A DNA stretch of 64,000 nucleotides from Paulinella micropora (taxonomy: Eukaryota > Cercozoa > Imbricatea > Euglyphida > Paulinellidae), in the NCBI GenBank assembly GCA_019918135.1, contig WBZZ01005857.1, positions 1-64,000 of the forward strand, read 5' to 3'. Each line of letters opens with the position of its first letter. Positions within the stretch are counted from its first letter, which is position 1. Made by a program: the position numbers and the translations under genes. Shown here in pieces: positions 10,117 to 18,990 of the stretch. The notes below the pieces were generated by a model. It ran no database searches, was not told where the DNA came from, and worked only from the letters and a program-made list of their open reading frames with translations.

Positions 10117-11748
10117 CTACATTTCCTCTAGGTCATCCAACGATATTTCTCTTGTATACTTCTTTTTGACGTACTTGGCAAAAAGAATGGCGGTGCGTGC
10201 TGCCGTAGGACCTGCAAAAACAAAAACAGACTTAGCAATCAGCCAACAAAAAAAAGGAAGTATGCAAGTGAACAAGTTACCAATGTACTGGGCCTTGGCC
10301 GGCATCCACCACGACGCGAATTTCTGGTTGAAAACTTCAGGCATGAGCGCGTAGTTCCGCGGGTGGTCAGCGCCTCCGAGCGAGTCCGGGATTATGTGAT
10401 CCACGTGGAACGGGACCTTGCGCACGCCACCTTTGTCGAAATAATCGCGGAAGTAAATGCTTTTCCGGTGTTCAAAGACCCAGGCACGCGCCTGTGCCCT
10501 GGTCATAAAATGCTTGGTGTTGGTCAGCGGCTTGATAAACCCGAGGTACACGAGCTGTGGCTCCATCTCGTGCGCTGGATGGATCTTGCGCATCTCTGCA
10601 ATCATTTGATCCAGGTACTTCTTGCCGTTAGAAGGCGTGATGTCGCTGCCGTCCCAATTGATCTCCTGCGGGCCTGGGGATGCCAGCTGCGGTTTCTTGG
10701 CGGTCTCAGGCAATGCTGCTGTCTTGGGAGGGCTTGCATCGATGTTGGTTTGTGGCAGAAGTTTAGGACGCTTTGTTGCAGGCTCCTGCAGGGGGTCGGT
10801 CTGCTGCTCTTGTTCAGGCAAGCCCGCGGCCTTGTTGTCGTTTTGGTTACAGCTGGTGAACGTGGACGGCGCTTGCTGATCGGCTATACTTGTCTTGCAT
10901 GTCTGTTCGAGTGGCGAAGCTAAAACCGACGCAAGCTTGGTTGCAAGCACCGCGTTGCCCGTCGTCGCGCGTAATGTCAAAGCAATTAACTCTGTACGGA
11001 GCTCTCGAGAATGGGGATGGTCAGGGTTAGTTATTATTATTGACATTAGTTTGCTCAATCTCTCCATCGACTCTCGCAGGGGGGTGGGCTGCTGCTCGCG
11101 TCGGTCGGGCAAGGGCACGGCCTCGACGGAGCTTGTGTTATGCTTGCTGGTAGTTTCTGGACGCGACCGCTTTACCCGTCTAACCGCAGGCTTTTTGGTA
11201 ATCTATGACGGTGTCGAATGCTTGGGTGACTCGTCATGTAATACTATTGGTAAACCCACCATTGCACGCGACGCTATTTCGGTCATAGCTGCTCGCAAAT
11301 CCTTACATCGCGGGTGTTCGAATCGGCTAAGGACAGTCAAGAGATCCTTGAATTGCAGACAGGGCACCCCTCGTTGCGCGCCTTCCTTGATTTCTTTCGC
11401 TGGTGACGGCCCTGTCTCGTCGGCCCGCTTCTGGCCGCACGGAAAAACGAAGTACTTCACGGAAGACGGTTTCCTGTCTTGTTGCTCCAGTTGTTGTGCC
11501 ACCCTGGACCACTTCATTCTAGCTGAATTGGGTTTGCAGTCAGTAAATTCACAGATGGCATCCGTCACAGCAAAGTAATGCCCATTCAAGGCTCGTCTTA
11601 TCGCTGTGAAGTGTTGCGGCCCGAGTCTCATCAACAGAGCATTTTCATCGAAGACGTGCGACACGTCGTCATTTGGGACGGTCCCCGCTGTGCCTTCCGC
11701 CGGCGTCGCAGGTGCGGCAATAATGCTTTTTTCGCCCTTTCCGCTCAT
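10117..11748 (-). pseudogene. BRO-N/KilA-N-like plus HNH nuclease gene, copy 1, spliced
   Basis: The ATG at 11748 starts a protein of about 520 residues. Residues 30-180 resemble the BRO-N/KilA-N/MSV199 class (HVFDENALLMRL, then FAVTDAICEFTD and YFVFP), a DNA-binding fold common in large DNA viruses. A Gln/Pro-rich linker follows. The C-terminal 120 residues hold an HNH endonuclease motif (FHVDHIIPDSLGG then NYALMPEVFNQKF), with His-Asp-His and Asn in the expected order. A 69-bp intron (10212-10280) near the 3' end has GT-AG borders, and splicing gives YIG joined to PTAARTAILFAKY. The frame has about one interruption relative to copy 2, so it is probably a pseudogene or makes two shorter products. 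Proteins of this build act as selfish nucleases or regulators. It is inverted relative to copy 2. Confidence 0.8.
10212..10280 (-). other. Spliceosomal-type intron, 69 bp
   Basis: The donor is ATTG|GTAACTTG and the acceptor TTTTTGCAG|GTCC. A CTRAY-like branch sequence (GGCTGAT or TGCTAAG) lies 25-35 nt before the acceptor. It sits at the same codon as the intron of the paralogue. This copy is a multiple of three with no stop, so retention would insert 23 residues rather than truncate the protein. Confidence 0.8.
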
Positions 11749-11782
11749 GTCGTTACAAGATTATGGATTTTTTGTGCTTGCC

Positions 11783-11796
11783 TTGTCAGCTGACAA
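11783..11796. promoter_or_regulatory. 14-bp perfect palindrome upstream of BRO-N/HNH copy 1
   Basis: TTGTCAGCTGACAA reads the same on both strands and is centred on CAGCTG (an E-box-like hexamer). It lies 35 bp upstream of the start codon at 11748, in AT-rich DNA. It is absent before copy 2, so a regulatory role is a guess. Confidence 0.35.
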
Positions 11797-11816
11797 TTTT
11801 ATTTTTTTAAAAAATT

Positions 11817-12434
11817 TTACCAATTTTTTTTAACCTTTCCCTCCCCGCCCGCCTTTCCTTCCCGAAAAACTTTCTGTGGGCTAGAGAGGAGGTGGGGGGG
11901 GGGGGGGGCGGCAGATATTGCGGTACACGTTACAGTGGCGCGAAATTCTTTTGCCCCCCGGGCGGACAAGGTGGGGGGGGGGGGGGGGGGAGGGGTGTGC
12001 TGCTCGTTCTCAGAGAGGTGCATGGATTCGGGGGCCGGCAGGCTTTCCCCCGCCCTTCTCTCCTAGTAGTTCTCGGACGGGGGTTTAGCTCATTCCGTCT
12101 TCCTCTCACCCCCCTCCCTTGCTCCTTGAGCCCCCCTGGGCTCAGGGGAGAAAAGGGTGGAAGAAAGGATTTGGGGATGCAGCGGGGGAGAGTGGCAAGG
12201 GCGGGGCGGCGCCCCCCCCCCCCCCCTTCCCTCTCTCTTCCCCCTCTGCATCTCTCCTCCGCCTTCCCTCTGTCTCCCCCTCCCTCTCAGTTGTCTTCCC
12301 CCCTCCTTCTATACTATCCCCGTCCATTTGTTAGCCCTCGGGGACTAACTCTCCAGAAGCGCCAACGGCACAAAAACGACGACGACGTCCCTGCCTCGCC
12401 GGAGGTCTGGCCAGGGCGCTCAGACAAGACATCG
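11817..12434. repeat. D unit, poly-G tracts and GAGCCC hairpin
   Basis: G runs of 15-18 occur near 11893 and 11972. A D unit like those at 8.3-8.7 kb lies at about 11990-12095. A GAGCCC hairpin is at about 12125-12150. C/T tracts follow up to 12345. The long plus-strand open frame through this stretch is a by-product of simple sequence. Confidence 0.65.
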
Positions 12435-12486
12435 ATGCATATTATAAATCATGTACAAGGCGGGCGAGACTACCAGCTCAAGCTAG

Positions 12487-13986
12487 GTGCAGGTGGCGCT
12501 CTTTTCAGCCGAGCCAGCCCGGCCGAAAAGCATTGCTGGACAGGGTGGCAGTTTGCATGTGCAAGCTGCTGGCAAAGCGACAAGACCGTTGCCAGCGGCT
12601 CACATTGGGCCGAACAGCGGCGGTTCAAGCTGTACCAAGCACGCGAAGGCACATGGGTGCTACAAGGTGCTCAGGCCGTGCGAAGACTGCCCGGTCGGCT
12701 CCAAGAGGCAGGCAAACTTTTCGGACGAACAAGGTCGACGGAACCGCCTGTGCGCACAACACGCGAGAGAGCGAGGCTGCCACCAGCTGTTCAGACCGTG
12801 CGAAGACTGCCCGGCCAGCTCCAAGAGAGACGCTACCTTTTCCGACGAGCAAGGGCGCCGAAAACGCTTGTGTGCGCAGCACGCGAGAAAGCGAGGTTGT
12901 CACAAAGTCCTGAGACCATGTGAGGACTGCCCGTCCAGCTCCAAGAAAGACGCAACCTTTTTGGACGAACAAGGGCGACAGAACCGTCTGTGCGCGCAGC
13001 ACGCACAAGCGCGCGGCTGCCACAAGGTCCTGAGACCATGTGAGGACTGTCCGGCCAGCTCCAAGAGATATGCGCACTTTTCGGACGAGCAGGGGCGCCA
13101 AAACCGTCTGTGTGCACAGCATGCGAGAGCACGCGGGTGCCACAAGGTGCGATACCAGTGCGGAGACTGCCCGGTCGGCTCCAAGAAAGAGGCCTGCTAT
13201 GCAGACGAGCAAGGGCGCCGGAACCGCCTGTGCGCGCAGCACGCGAGAGCGCGCGGCTGCCACGAGGTACGATACCAGTGCGGAGACTGCCCTGTCGGCT
13301 TCAGGAGAGAGGCCTGCTATGCGGACGAGCAAGGGCGCCAGAACCGTCTGTGCGCGCAGCACGCGAGAGCGCGCGGGTGCCACGAAGTACGACGTCCGTG
13401 CGGGGATTGCCCTGCCAGTTCTAAGATAGAAGCCTGCTATGCGGACGGCCAAGGGCGCCGTAACAGTCTGTGCGCACAACACGCGTTTGCGCGCGGCTTG
13501 ATCTCCAAGCCAGCCGCGGGCTGCTCGATCGCCGCGTGCAGGCTGTGGGACAGGCTCGAACAAGCGCTGGGCTGCCGAATCCAGCACAAGCACTTTACGA
13601 ACGGCGCCGACGTGCCACACGGGTCTGAGTTTGGTGTTCCGGCCACGAAGCTGCTGCTGGATGGCTACGATGCGGCCCATAACTGCGCCTATGAGTTTCA
13701 TGGCAACGCCTACCACGGCTTTCCGCCGGGCCACGCCAAGTACGCAGAGGGTCGGTCGTGTATCAGTGGGCGCCGCAATCGCGACTTGTACAGGGAGACG
13801 ATGGCCCGCATGTACTTTGTGCGCCAGCAGATGCCGGCCGGCTGCCGCGTATTTTATGCCTGGGAGCACGAGTATGCTACGATCAAGGACAAGCCGCTAG
13901 CTAGTGCCGTCTCGATTCTGCATGAGCTGCCCCCCGGAAAAGATTTCTTCGAAGACACAGCTTTCGATGATGACGACAGTGAGTGA
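12487..13986 (+). CDS. EsV-1-7-type cysteine-repeat protein with C-terminal Vsr-like nuclease
   Basis: Seven 40-residue repeats (120-bp DNA period) follow the pattern C-x2-C-x20-C-x2-H-x7-C/H, for example CEDCPVGSKRQANF and LCAQHARERGCHKV. This resembles the EsV-1-7 repeat known from brown algae, oomycetes and large DNA viruses, although EsV-1-7 has four residues between its first two cysteines where this has two. Residues 345-499 form a separate domain containing LLDGYDAAHNCAYEFHGNAY then HGFPP, the D..YEFxG..HG signature of very-short-patch-repair-like (PD-(D/E)XK) endonucleases seen in viral homing and selfish proteins. An acidic tail (DDDDSE) ends the protein. The start is unclear: this frame has no early ATG, and an ATG at 12435 lies in another frame with partial repeat-like sequence, so a short upstream exon or one interruption is likely. 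The repeats may bind zinc and target the nuclease to DNA (inference). Confidence 0.8.
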   Translation: MQVALFSAEPARPKSIAGQGGSLHVQAAGKATRPLPAAHIGPNSGGSSCTKHAKAHGCYKVLRPCEDCPVGSKRQANFSDEQGRRNRLCAQHARERGCHQLFRPCEDCPASSKRDATFSDEQGRRKRLCAQHARKRGCHKVLRPCEDCPSSSKKDATFLDEQGRQNRLCAQHAQARGCHKVLRPCEDCPASSKRYAHFSDEQGRQNRLCAQHARARGCHKVRYQCGDCPVGSKKEACYADEQGRRNRLCAQHARARGCHEVRYQCGDCPVGFRREACYADEQGRQNRLCAQHARARGCHEVRRPCGDCPASSKIEACYADGQGRRNSLCAQHAFARGLISKPAAGCSIAACRLWDRLEQALGCRIQHKHFTNGADVPHGSEFGVPATKLLLDGYDAAHNCAYEFHGNAYHGFPPGHAKYAEGRSCISGRRNRDLYRETMARMYFVRQQMPAGCRVFYAWEHEYATIKDKPLASAVSILHELPPGKDFFEDTAFDDDDSE

Positions 13987-14203
13987 GTTGGAACTGGACT
14001 ACAAGAAAGTTTTTTTTTTATTAAAAGCTTGACAAGAGCTGTACTTGTAAAGAATTACATTTCTCGCGCCCTTTCGTCTAGCTGAGGCGAAGGCCAGACG
14101 CGCTGGATTCGTTGCCGAGGATTTTGAAGCCCCAGGCCTGGTGCCTAGACGCAGCCGTGCACGGCGAACACGACCCTGAAAATGTCCACAAAAATAAATA
14201 CCA
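13987..14203. other. 3' region of the nuclease gene, possible exon on the other strand
   Basis: The sequence just after the stop has a T-run with ATTAAAAGCTTGACAA, the A-module head in reverse. On the minus strand a TTTTCAG (about 14180) precedes an open stretch rich in Arg, Ser and Ala (LRLGTRPGASKSSATNPAR) that could be a last exon, but no matching donor exon is clear. Confidence 0.3.
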
Positions 14204-14600
14204 TTAATACCGTCGAAAAAGGCAGTGCATCTTAATTTTCCGGGGAGGCAGCCGTAGGCGCCAATTTGGCGCCCAACCCCACTCGCACCAAAAAAAAAAA
14301 GAAAATCCCACTAGGCGTCGTGAGGAAGACGTCCTCCCCCCCTCCCTCTCACTTTCATCGCCCCGTTCCCCCTTGCTCTTCACGCCCCCCACCGCAAGGG
14401 AGGGTCGAAAACATTTGGCGCAAGCAAAAAAAAAAAAAAAAGAAAAAAATGTGCAGTTTTTCTCCGCGGGAAAACGTCCGATTTCTCTTCTAGCTCCCGC
14501 AGCGGCCGGTCCATTTGGCGCGGGATCGTGCTCTTCCTTTACCGAGGGCGTGATACGGTCAAAAAAGGCAGCATTTCCAGGCTTTTCTGGCTGTAGACGT
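14204..14600 (+). repeat. E-type element with E2F-like palindromes
   Basis: It is flanked by two direct copies of a CGRTCRAAAAAGGCAGYRY word (about 14209 and 14557). It holds CGCCAATTTGGCGCC near 14258 and CCGCGGGAAAACGTCC near 14464, with C/T and A-rich tracts between. The same pair of motifs recurs near 24.1, 27.97, 28.25-28.4, 30.1-30.25, 32.1, 35.9 and 40.0 kb. The long minus-strand frame through it is not coding. To the right (14630-14770) a short Cys-rich plus-strand reading (FDCKCECTESAD, then DRLLFCGK) could be a gene scrap. Confidence 0.55.
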
Positions 14601-14837
14601 AGGGCGGTGTCAGCCGGAGTTGGGGGAAAGCCCACGCGCTTCGACTGCAAATGCGAGTGTACAGAGAGCGCAGACACTTTGGAGCAGGTTTGCGACCGGC
14701 TCCTTTTTTGCGGCAAGGTGCAGAATGAAAACCAATCTTTTAATTTCTATATTAGCAACAAGTTTTAATAACGGCTGGCTACAGGGTACAGCCAAAAAAA
14801 ACCAAAAAAAAGTGCGCAACGGCCAATGTCAAGCGGA

Positions 14838-14990
14838 CAGCTTTTGTCTTTTACTGCTGGCCGACAAGAGGTCCGGTCCAGCTCTCTTACCCGCCAGCCG
14901 CCTAAAATGCTCCGCCGCTGCCACGAAATCTTGCTTAGGTTTTGTCTGGCAATCAGCTAACGCTTTCATGCACAATTGAAAGTTTTCGCG
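14838..14990 (-). pseudogene. 3' fragment of a paralogue of the 310-aa gene at 21.4 kb
   Basis: The sequence aligns with 21452-21605, the last 50 codons of the 310-aa gene (NFQLCM.AL then KQDFVAAAEHF and a Ser/Lys-rich end). The fragment is joined directly to the end of the NHL gene, whose last residues and stop are supplied by it in a different frame. This marks a recombination junction. Confidence 0.75.
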
Positions 14991-16342
14991 CTCAGGCGCA
15001 CGCGAAAGGCATGCACATGCCCGTCGTCATACCCGCTGATAAAAAGCCTGTCACCATGGGCTGCCAAGGCCGGTAAACGACTTTTGAATCCCGCTGTCTG
15101 CTCAGGGCGCGCGTACACCAAAGCGCCGGTGGGCGTAAAGGCCCGGATACGAACCTCGCCTGGAAAGTCAGCCACAAAGACCAAGTCACGGCAAAGCGCA
15201 ATGGCAAGTGGTGTTGAGAGAATTATCTTTGGTGGTTCCCAATCTGCAAACAGCGTTTCGTAGCAGGGAAGAAAAGCCTGGTCCAATCTCGTTCCCAGCG
15301 TTCCGTCGGGAAGAGAAATCTCGCCCCATTTTGTCACCAACGTTCCGTCGGGAAGAAAAACCTGCACCCTGTTGTTTCCTGTGTCGGCGACAAAGACTTG
15401 GCCTCTACCGTACGCTATGGCGCAAGGGTTGTAAAATTCCCCCGGCCCGGAGCCCCTTTTACCCCACTCCCGAACCCACTTTCCTGATGTGCTAGTTTCT
15501 CCCCCCTGCAGCAACGCACGCACACAATGTTGCTCGCGATCGACCACAAACAGTAGCTCGTCCGAGACTGCTAGGCCGGCAGGCGCGGCTAAGTCGCGGT
15601 AAGCTGCCTTAGCTGGTCCTACTAGGTCCTTCTTAGCCCAGAGCGCTGCCAAACCTCGTACATTTGGATCGGCCCTGCAGAAACTCGCCCCAAACAACAG
15701 GCTATGCCTTGGACATTCTCCAGCGGCGGTTGGCAAACAGAATAGCTGAGGACAGTTGGCGGCGATGCCTTGGTGTCATCGGTATCGAAACAGTACAGGT
15801 CAGTGCTGTTTTCCTTGACAACATAGAGCAGGCCATTAGCGGAGACGCAGAGTGCCCCGGCACGGGGCCTGATTCCGGCAGCTTCCAGACAGAGACTGAC
15901 GCACTCACCGCTGGGTTGTCGATGCTAACCATGAGTTTGCGTTTTTGCTCCAGCCGCGCAATTTGTCTGGTGTGGTTTTCAACAAGCTGGTGCAGTCTCG
16001 CTCCTCGCTTACCAGCAGGGTTTCTGGTGCACGAGATCCTTCATCCGGTGGCTCTTCCCGAAGCTTAAGCTCCAGTGCCCGCAACTCTTGCTCCACCAAG
16101 TGCAAGTCATCGCGTCGTTTGCAGAGTTCCTGGGCGTGCTGTTCTTGGGCCGTCTGTGTCTGTGAGTTTAGGTTGTCAGAAAAAATAGTATGTTGCACCA
16201 GCAGTGACCACTCGGGTTCGATCGTCGCTACCAGAGTCTTACCCTGCAGCTCGAACGTATGTTTGGCTGGGCCTCGCACTGTTGTGAGAATATTCATGTC
16301 CGGCGCGGAGAGCAGCTCCCCCCTGAGCTCAGCCGTGCTCAT
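14966..16342 (-). CDS. NHL-repeat protein with N-terminal coiled coil, probably spliced or interrupted
   Basis: The ATG at 16342 starts MSTAELRGELLSAPDMN, with a Gln/Glu/Arg coiled coil at residues 65-105. That frame ends at 15905, where CAGCG|GTGAGT is a strong donor-like site. Further down, NHL-type strands follow (GALCVSANGLLYVV; LAVSDELLFVVDREQHCV; VFVADTGNNRVQVF; LVFVADFPGEV; DRLFISGYDDGHVHAF), the repeats of a beta-propeller used for protein or RNA contacts. They fall in two frames, so there is an intron or about one interruption. No ATG opens the propeller part. The last residues come from a neighbouring gene scrap (14838-14990), so the native C-terminus is lost. The exact exon map cannot be settled by eye. 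Confidence 0.65.
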
Positions 16343-16656
16343 GCCGCAAGTAAGACAGAAGGAGAGAGACAGTACACACGACCGCGTTGACTCAATGTGC
16401 AATCTAGATCGCAATTTGTTTTTTTTGGTGGGAGAGACGCAAATCCCCCCCCCCCCCCTTCCTCTCCCCCCCCCCTCCCGATCAATATGTTTTTTCTTGC
16501 AGATAATAGTATCAGAGGCGGGGTGTGGGGGGGGGGGGAGGCGGGGGGGGAAGGGGAGGGGGGGGGGGAGTGTAAAAAAATTGTCGCCACCTTGTTGGTA
16601 ATCTCTTGTCCGTCCACTATCAGACGTACTGCCACAACCACAATAGTTGGCTAAAC
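16343..16656. other. Intergenic region between divergent genes
   Basis: This 314-bp spacer separates the NHL gene (minus) and BRO-N/HNH copy 2 (plus). It holds C runs near 16446 and 16467 and G runs at 16529-16570. The promoters of both genes must lie here, and I see no clear TATA element. Confidence 0.4.
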
Positions 16657-18049
16657 ATGGACAGGCTGGAAGCGACCAGCGTAGCCCCCTCGCCGGTGGC
16701 GACGGTCGCCACCGAAGCCGCGGCAGCAATTGTCCCAGGTGGTAGCGGAGATCCAATGCACGTTTTTGACGAAAACAAGTTGCTCATGGCACTCTCACTA
16801 GACGATTTCGCGAGCATCAGGCGCGGCCCAGACGGATTCTTGTGCATTTCCGACGCGATTGCAATTTTTACTGAGTGTTCTGAAAGTTGCGCCAGAGTGA
16901 AATGGTCCCAGATGAAAGACAAAATTTGGAGGGTGAATGGCACTCAACGTTTTCAACTGAAGTTCTTTGTATTTCCATACCGAACCGCACGAGCTGCCGA
17001 GTGTGAGGTGGCGCCAGTGCAAGAGGTAGAGGAAGGTGTGCGACGAGGAGTGCCTTGCACAAACTTGCAAGGGCTTTTGACTATTCTAAGCCAATTAGAC
17101 CACCCGCGCTGCAAGGATCTGCGAGCAGATATGACCACAATAGCGTCGAGTGCAATGGTGGGTTTACCAATGGTATTACATAACGAGTCACCCAAGCATC
17201 TGACACCGTCCGAGATTACCAGAAAGCATGCGGTTAGACGGGGGAAGCGGTCGCTTCTAGAAGCTACAAGCAAACATACTTCAATCTCCACCCAGGCCGC
17301 GACAGTGCCTGCCCCTGAGCACGAGCAGTTTCAACGACGCGAGCAGCAGCTCGACCCCCTGCAGAAGCCTGGAGCAAAGCGTCCCAAACTTCTGCCACAA
17401 GCCACCATCGATGCAAGCCCTCTGAAGACAACAGCATTGCCTGAGACTGGCGGCGCCACTGTGCCCGAGAAACCGCAGCTGGCATCTTCAGGTCCACAGA
17501 AGATCGACTGGGACGGCGGCGACATCACGCCTTCTAATGGCAAGAAGTATTTGAATCAAATGATTGCAGAGATGCGCAAGATCCATCCAGCGCACGAGAT
17601 TGAGCCACAGCCCGTGTACCTCGGGTTTATCAAGCCGCTAACGAACACCAAACATTTTATGACGCGGGCACAGGCGCGTGCCTGGGTCCTGGCACACCGA
17701 GGCAGCATCTACTTCCGCGATTATTTCGACAAAGGTGGTGTGCGCAAGGTCCCGTTCCACATTGACCATATTATCCCGGACTCGCTCGGCGGCGCTGACC
17801 ACCCGCGGAACTACGCGCTGATGCCCGAGATCTTCAATCAGAAATTTGCGTCGTGGTGGATGCCGGCCAAGGCCCAGTACATTGGTAACTTGTTCGCTTG
17901 CATACTTCTTTTTTTTTTTGGTTGCTAATGCATGTGTGTGCATTCTTTTTGCAGGTCCTACGGCAGCACGCACCGCCATTCTTTTTGCCAAGTACATCAA
18001 AAAGAAGTACACAAGAGAAATAACACTGGATGACCTAGAAGAAATGTAG
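16657..18049 (+). CDS. BRO-N/KilA-N-like plus HNH nuclease, copy 2, two exons
   Basis: Exon 1 runs 16657-17884 and exon 2 17955-18049, giving 440 residues. I took the ATG at 16657 (MDRLEATSVAPSP). Residues 35-180 are the BRO-N/KilA-N-like part (HVFDENKLLMALSLDDF, FLCISDAIAIFTE, FFVFP). Residues 190-310 are a low-complexity linker rich in Pro, Gln and Thr. Residues 320-440 carry the HNH nuclease (FHIDHIIPDSLGG, NYALMPEIFNQKF). Splicing is needed: without it the frame closes 14 codons into the intron, and the conserved tail KKKYTREITLDDLEEM is lost. AATAAA follows 34 bp after the stop. It is about 80 percent similar to copy 1 by eye, in opposite orientation. Such genes spread as selfish elements or act as regulators in large DNA viruses. 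Confidence 0.85.
17885..17954 (+). other. Spliceosomal-type intron, 70 bp
   Basis: The donor is ATTG|GTAACTTG, a T-rich stretch follows, a TGCTAAT branch-point match lies near 17923, and the acceptor is TTTTTGCAG|GTCC. It shifts frame if retained. Position and both splice sites match the intron in the paralogue at 10.2 kb, so it predates the duplication. Confidence 0.85.
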
Positions 18050-18082
18050 ACGTCTTTTAGGCAGAGCACTAGTAGTGATATG

Positions 18083-18088
18083 AATAAA
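18083..18088 (+). promoter_or_regulatory. AATAAA polyadenylation signal
   Basis: It lies 34 bp after the stop codon of BRO-N/HNH copy 2, within 3' flank that is conserved in copy 1. Confidence 0.6.
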
Positions 18089-18427
18089 AGTTTCTGGTTT
18101 TACTCAAGTGTCTGCTGATTCTTTCTGCTGGATCCCAAATCTTGGCGTTGCCTTTTTTTGATCTTGCCCCGGGCGACGACTTGTACCTTTACACTCCGGT
18201 AGCTTTCTTATTTTTATTCTCCGTCTAGCTTTCTGTTCTTTTTTTTGCCGGGTTCGTTGGGCACGGATGAGAAAGGAGTGGGAGGGTGGGGGGTAGGGGA
18301 AAAGGCTCTCTCTCCCCCTTGCCCGGGGGGGGGGGGGCCGCGCAGGTTTGCTTGTTTTCTGACCCCCCCCCAAAAAAACCACCAGAGTCTCAAAACAAAA
18401 CAAAAAGAAAACGCAGTGGAGAGACAC

Positions 18428-18628
18428 ATGGTGTGGTACACAGTAAGATGCTTCGGGTGTCATGCCAAGCAAGAACCAGAGCATTCCCACTTTCTCAAGT
18501 GTGGTCGGTGTCGTTTCGCGACCCGCCACCAGCTAAGGCGTTGGGAGGAGATCCGCGCGGGGCCCAAGGTGCGCAAGAGCGTGCGTGTTGAACCACCACA
18601 CATGCTTGCTCGGAAGTTGTTTTTTTAA
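18428..18628 (+). CDS. MYND-like zinc miniprotein, 66 aa
   Basis: The ATG at 18428 opens MVWYTVRCFGCHAKQEPEHS. The pattern CxxC-x12-CGRC followed by FATRHQLRRW resembles the first half of a MYND finger (CxxC, CxxC, then an aromatic helix ending in Trp), but the later Cys pair is missing. A basic tail follows (RKSVRVEPPHMLARKLFF). It may be a real short zinc protein or the remnant of a longer MYND gene. The 330 bp before it hold G and C runs and the 3' flank of the BRO-N/HNH gene. Confidence 0.5.
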   Translation: MVWYTVRCFGCHAKQEPEHSHFLKCGRCRFATRHQLRRWEEIRAGPKVRKSVRVEPPHMLARKLFF

Positions 18629-18695
18629 AGTCGTCTTTTTCTAATTTAAAAAATACACGTTCTAATGTGATGGCACCGGAAAAAGAGTGCTAAAT

Positions 18696-18806
18696 CTATC
18701 TTTTACAGAGTCTGGCTCGCCACTGAAGGGCCCTGGCGTCGCCCTGCGCGGCCGCTCGCGTGAACCACTCCTTGGCCGTGGCGCGGTCTGGGGGCACGAC
18801 GCGGCC
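18696..18806 (-). pseudogene. Sel1-repeat gene remnant
   Basis: On the minus strand the reading DRATAKEWFTRAAAQGDARA followed by LQWRARLCKR and a stop is one Sel1 repeat. The upstream side dissolves into A-rich and C-tract DNA, with no start codon. It is a third Sel1 locus in the window. Confidence 0.7.
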
Positions 18807-18990
18807 AAAATAAAGAAAACAGCAAGATGGTTTACACCCCCCCTCCCCCCTACCCCTGCCTAGTTGAAAAAAAGGCGAAACACACTCCCTCCCTCCTTCT
18901 CCTTTTTGTTATCTCCTTCTGCCCAGCGCCCCCCCCCCTCTCTGTCTCCCTCTCTCTCTCTCCTCTCCTCTCGGTGAGCGGCACTAGAAT

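Noticed and set aside
8100-12400. Long open frames rich in Pro, Ser, Arg and Gly over pyrimidine or purine tracts
   Set aside because: They are by-products of simple sequence, with no start context and opposite-strand frames equally long.
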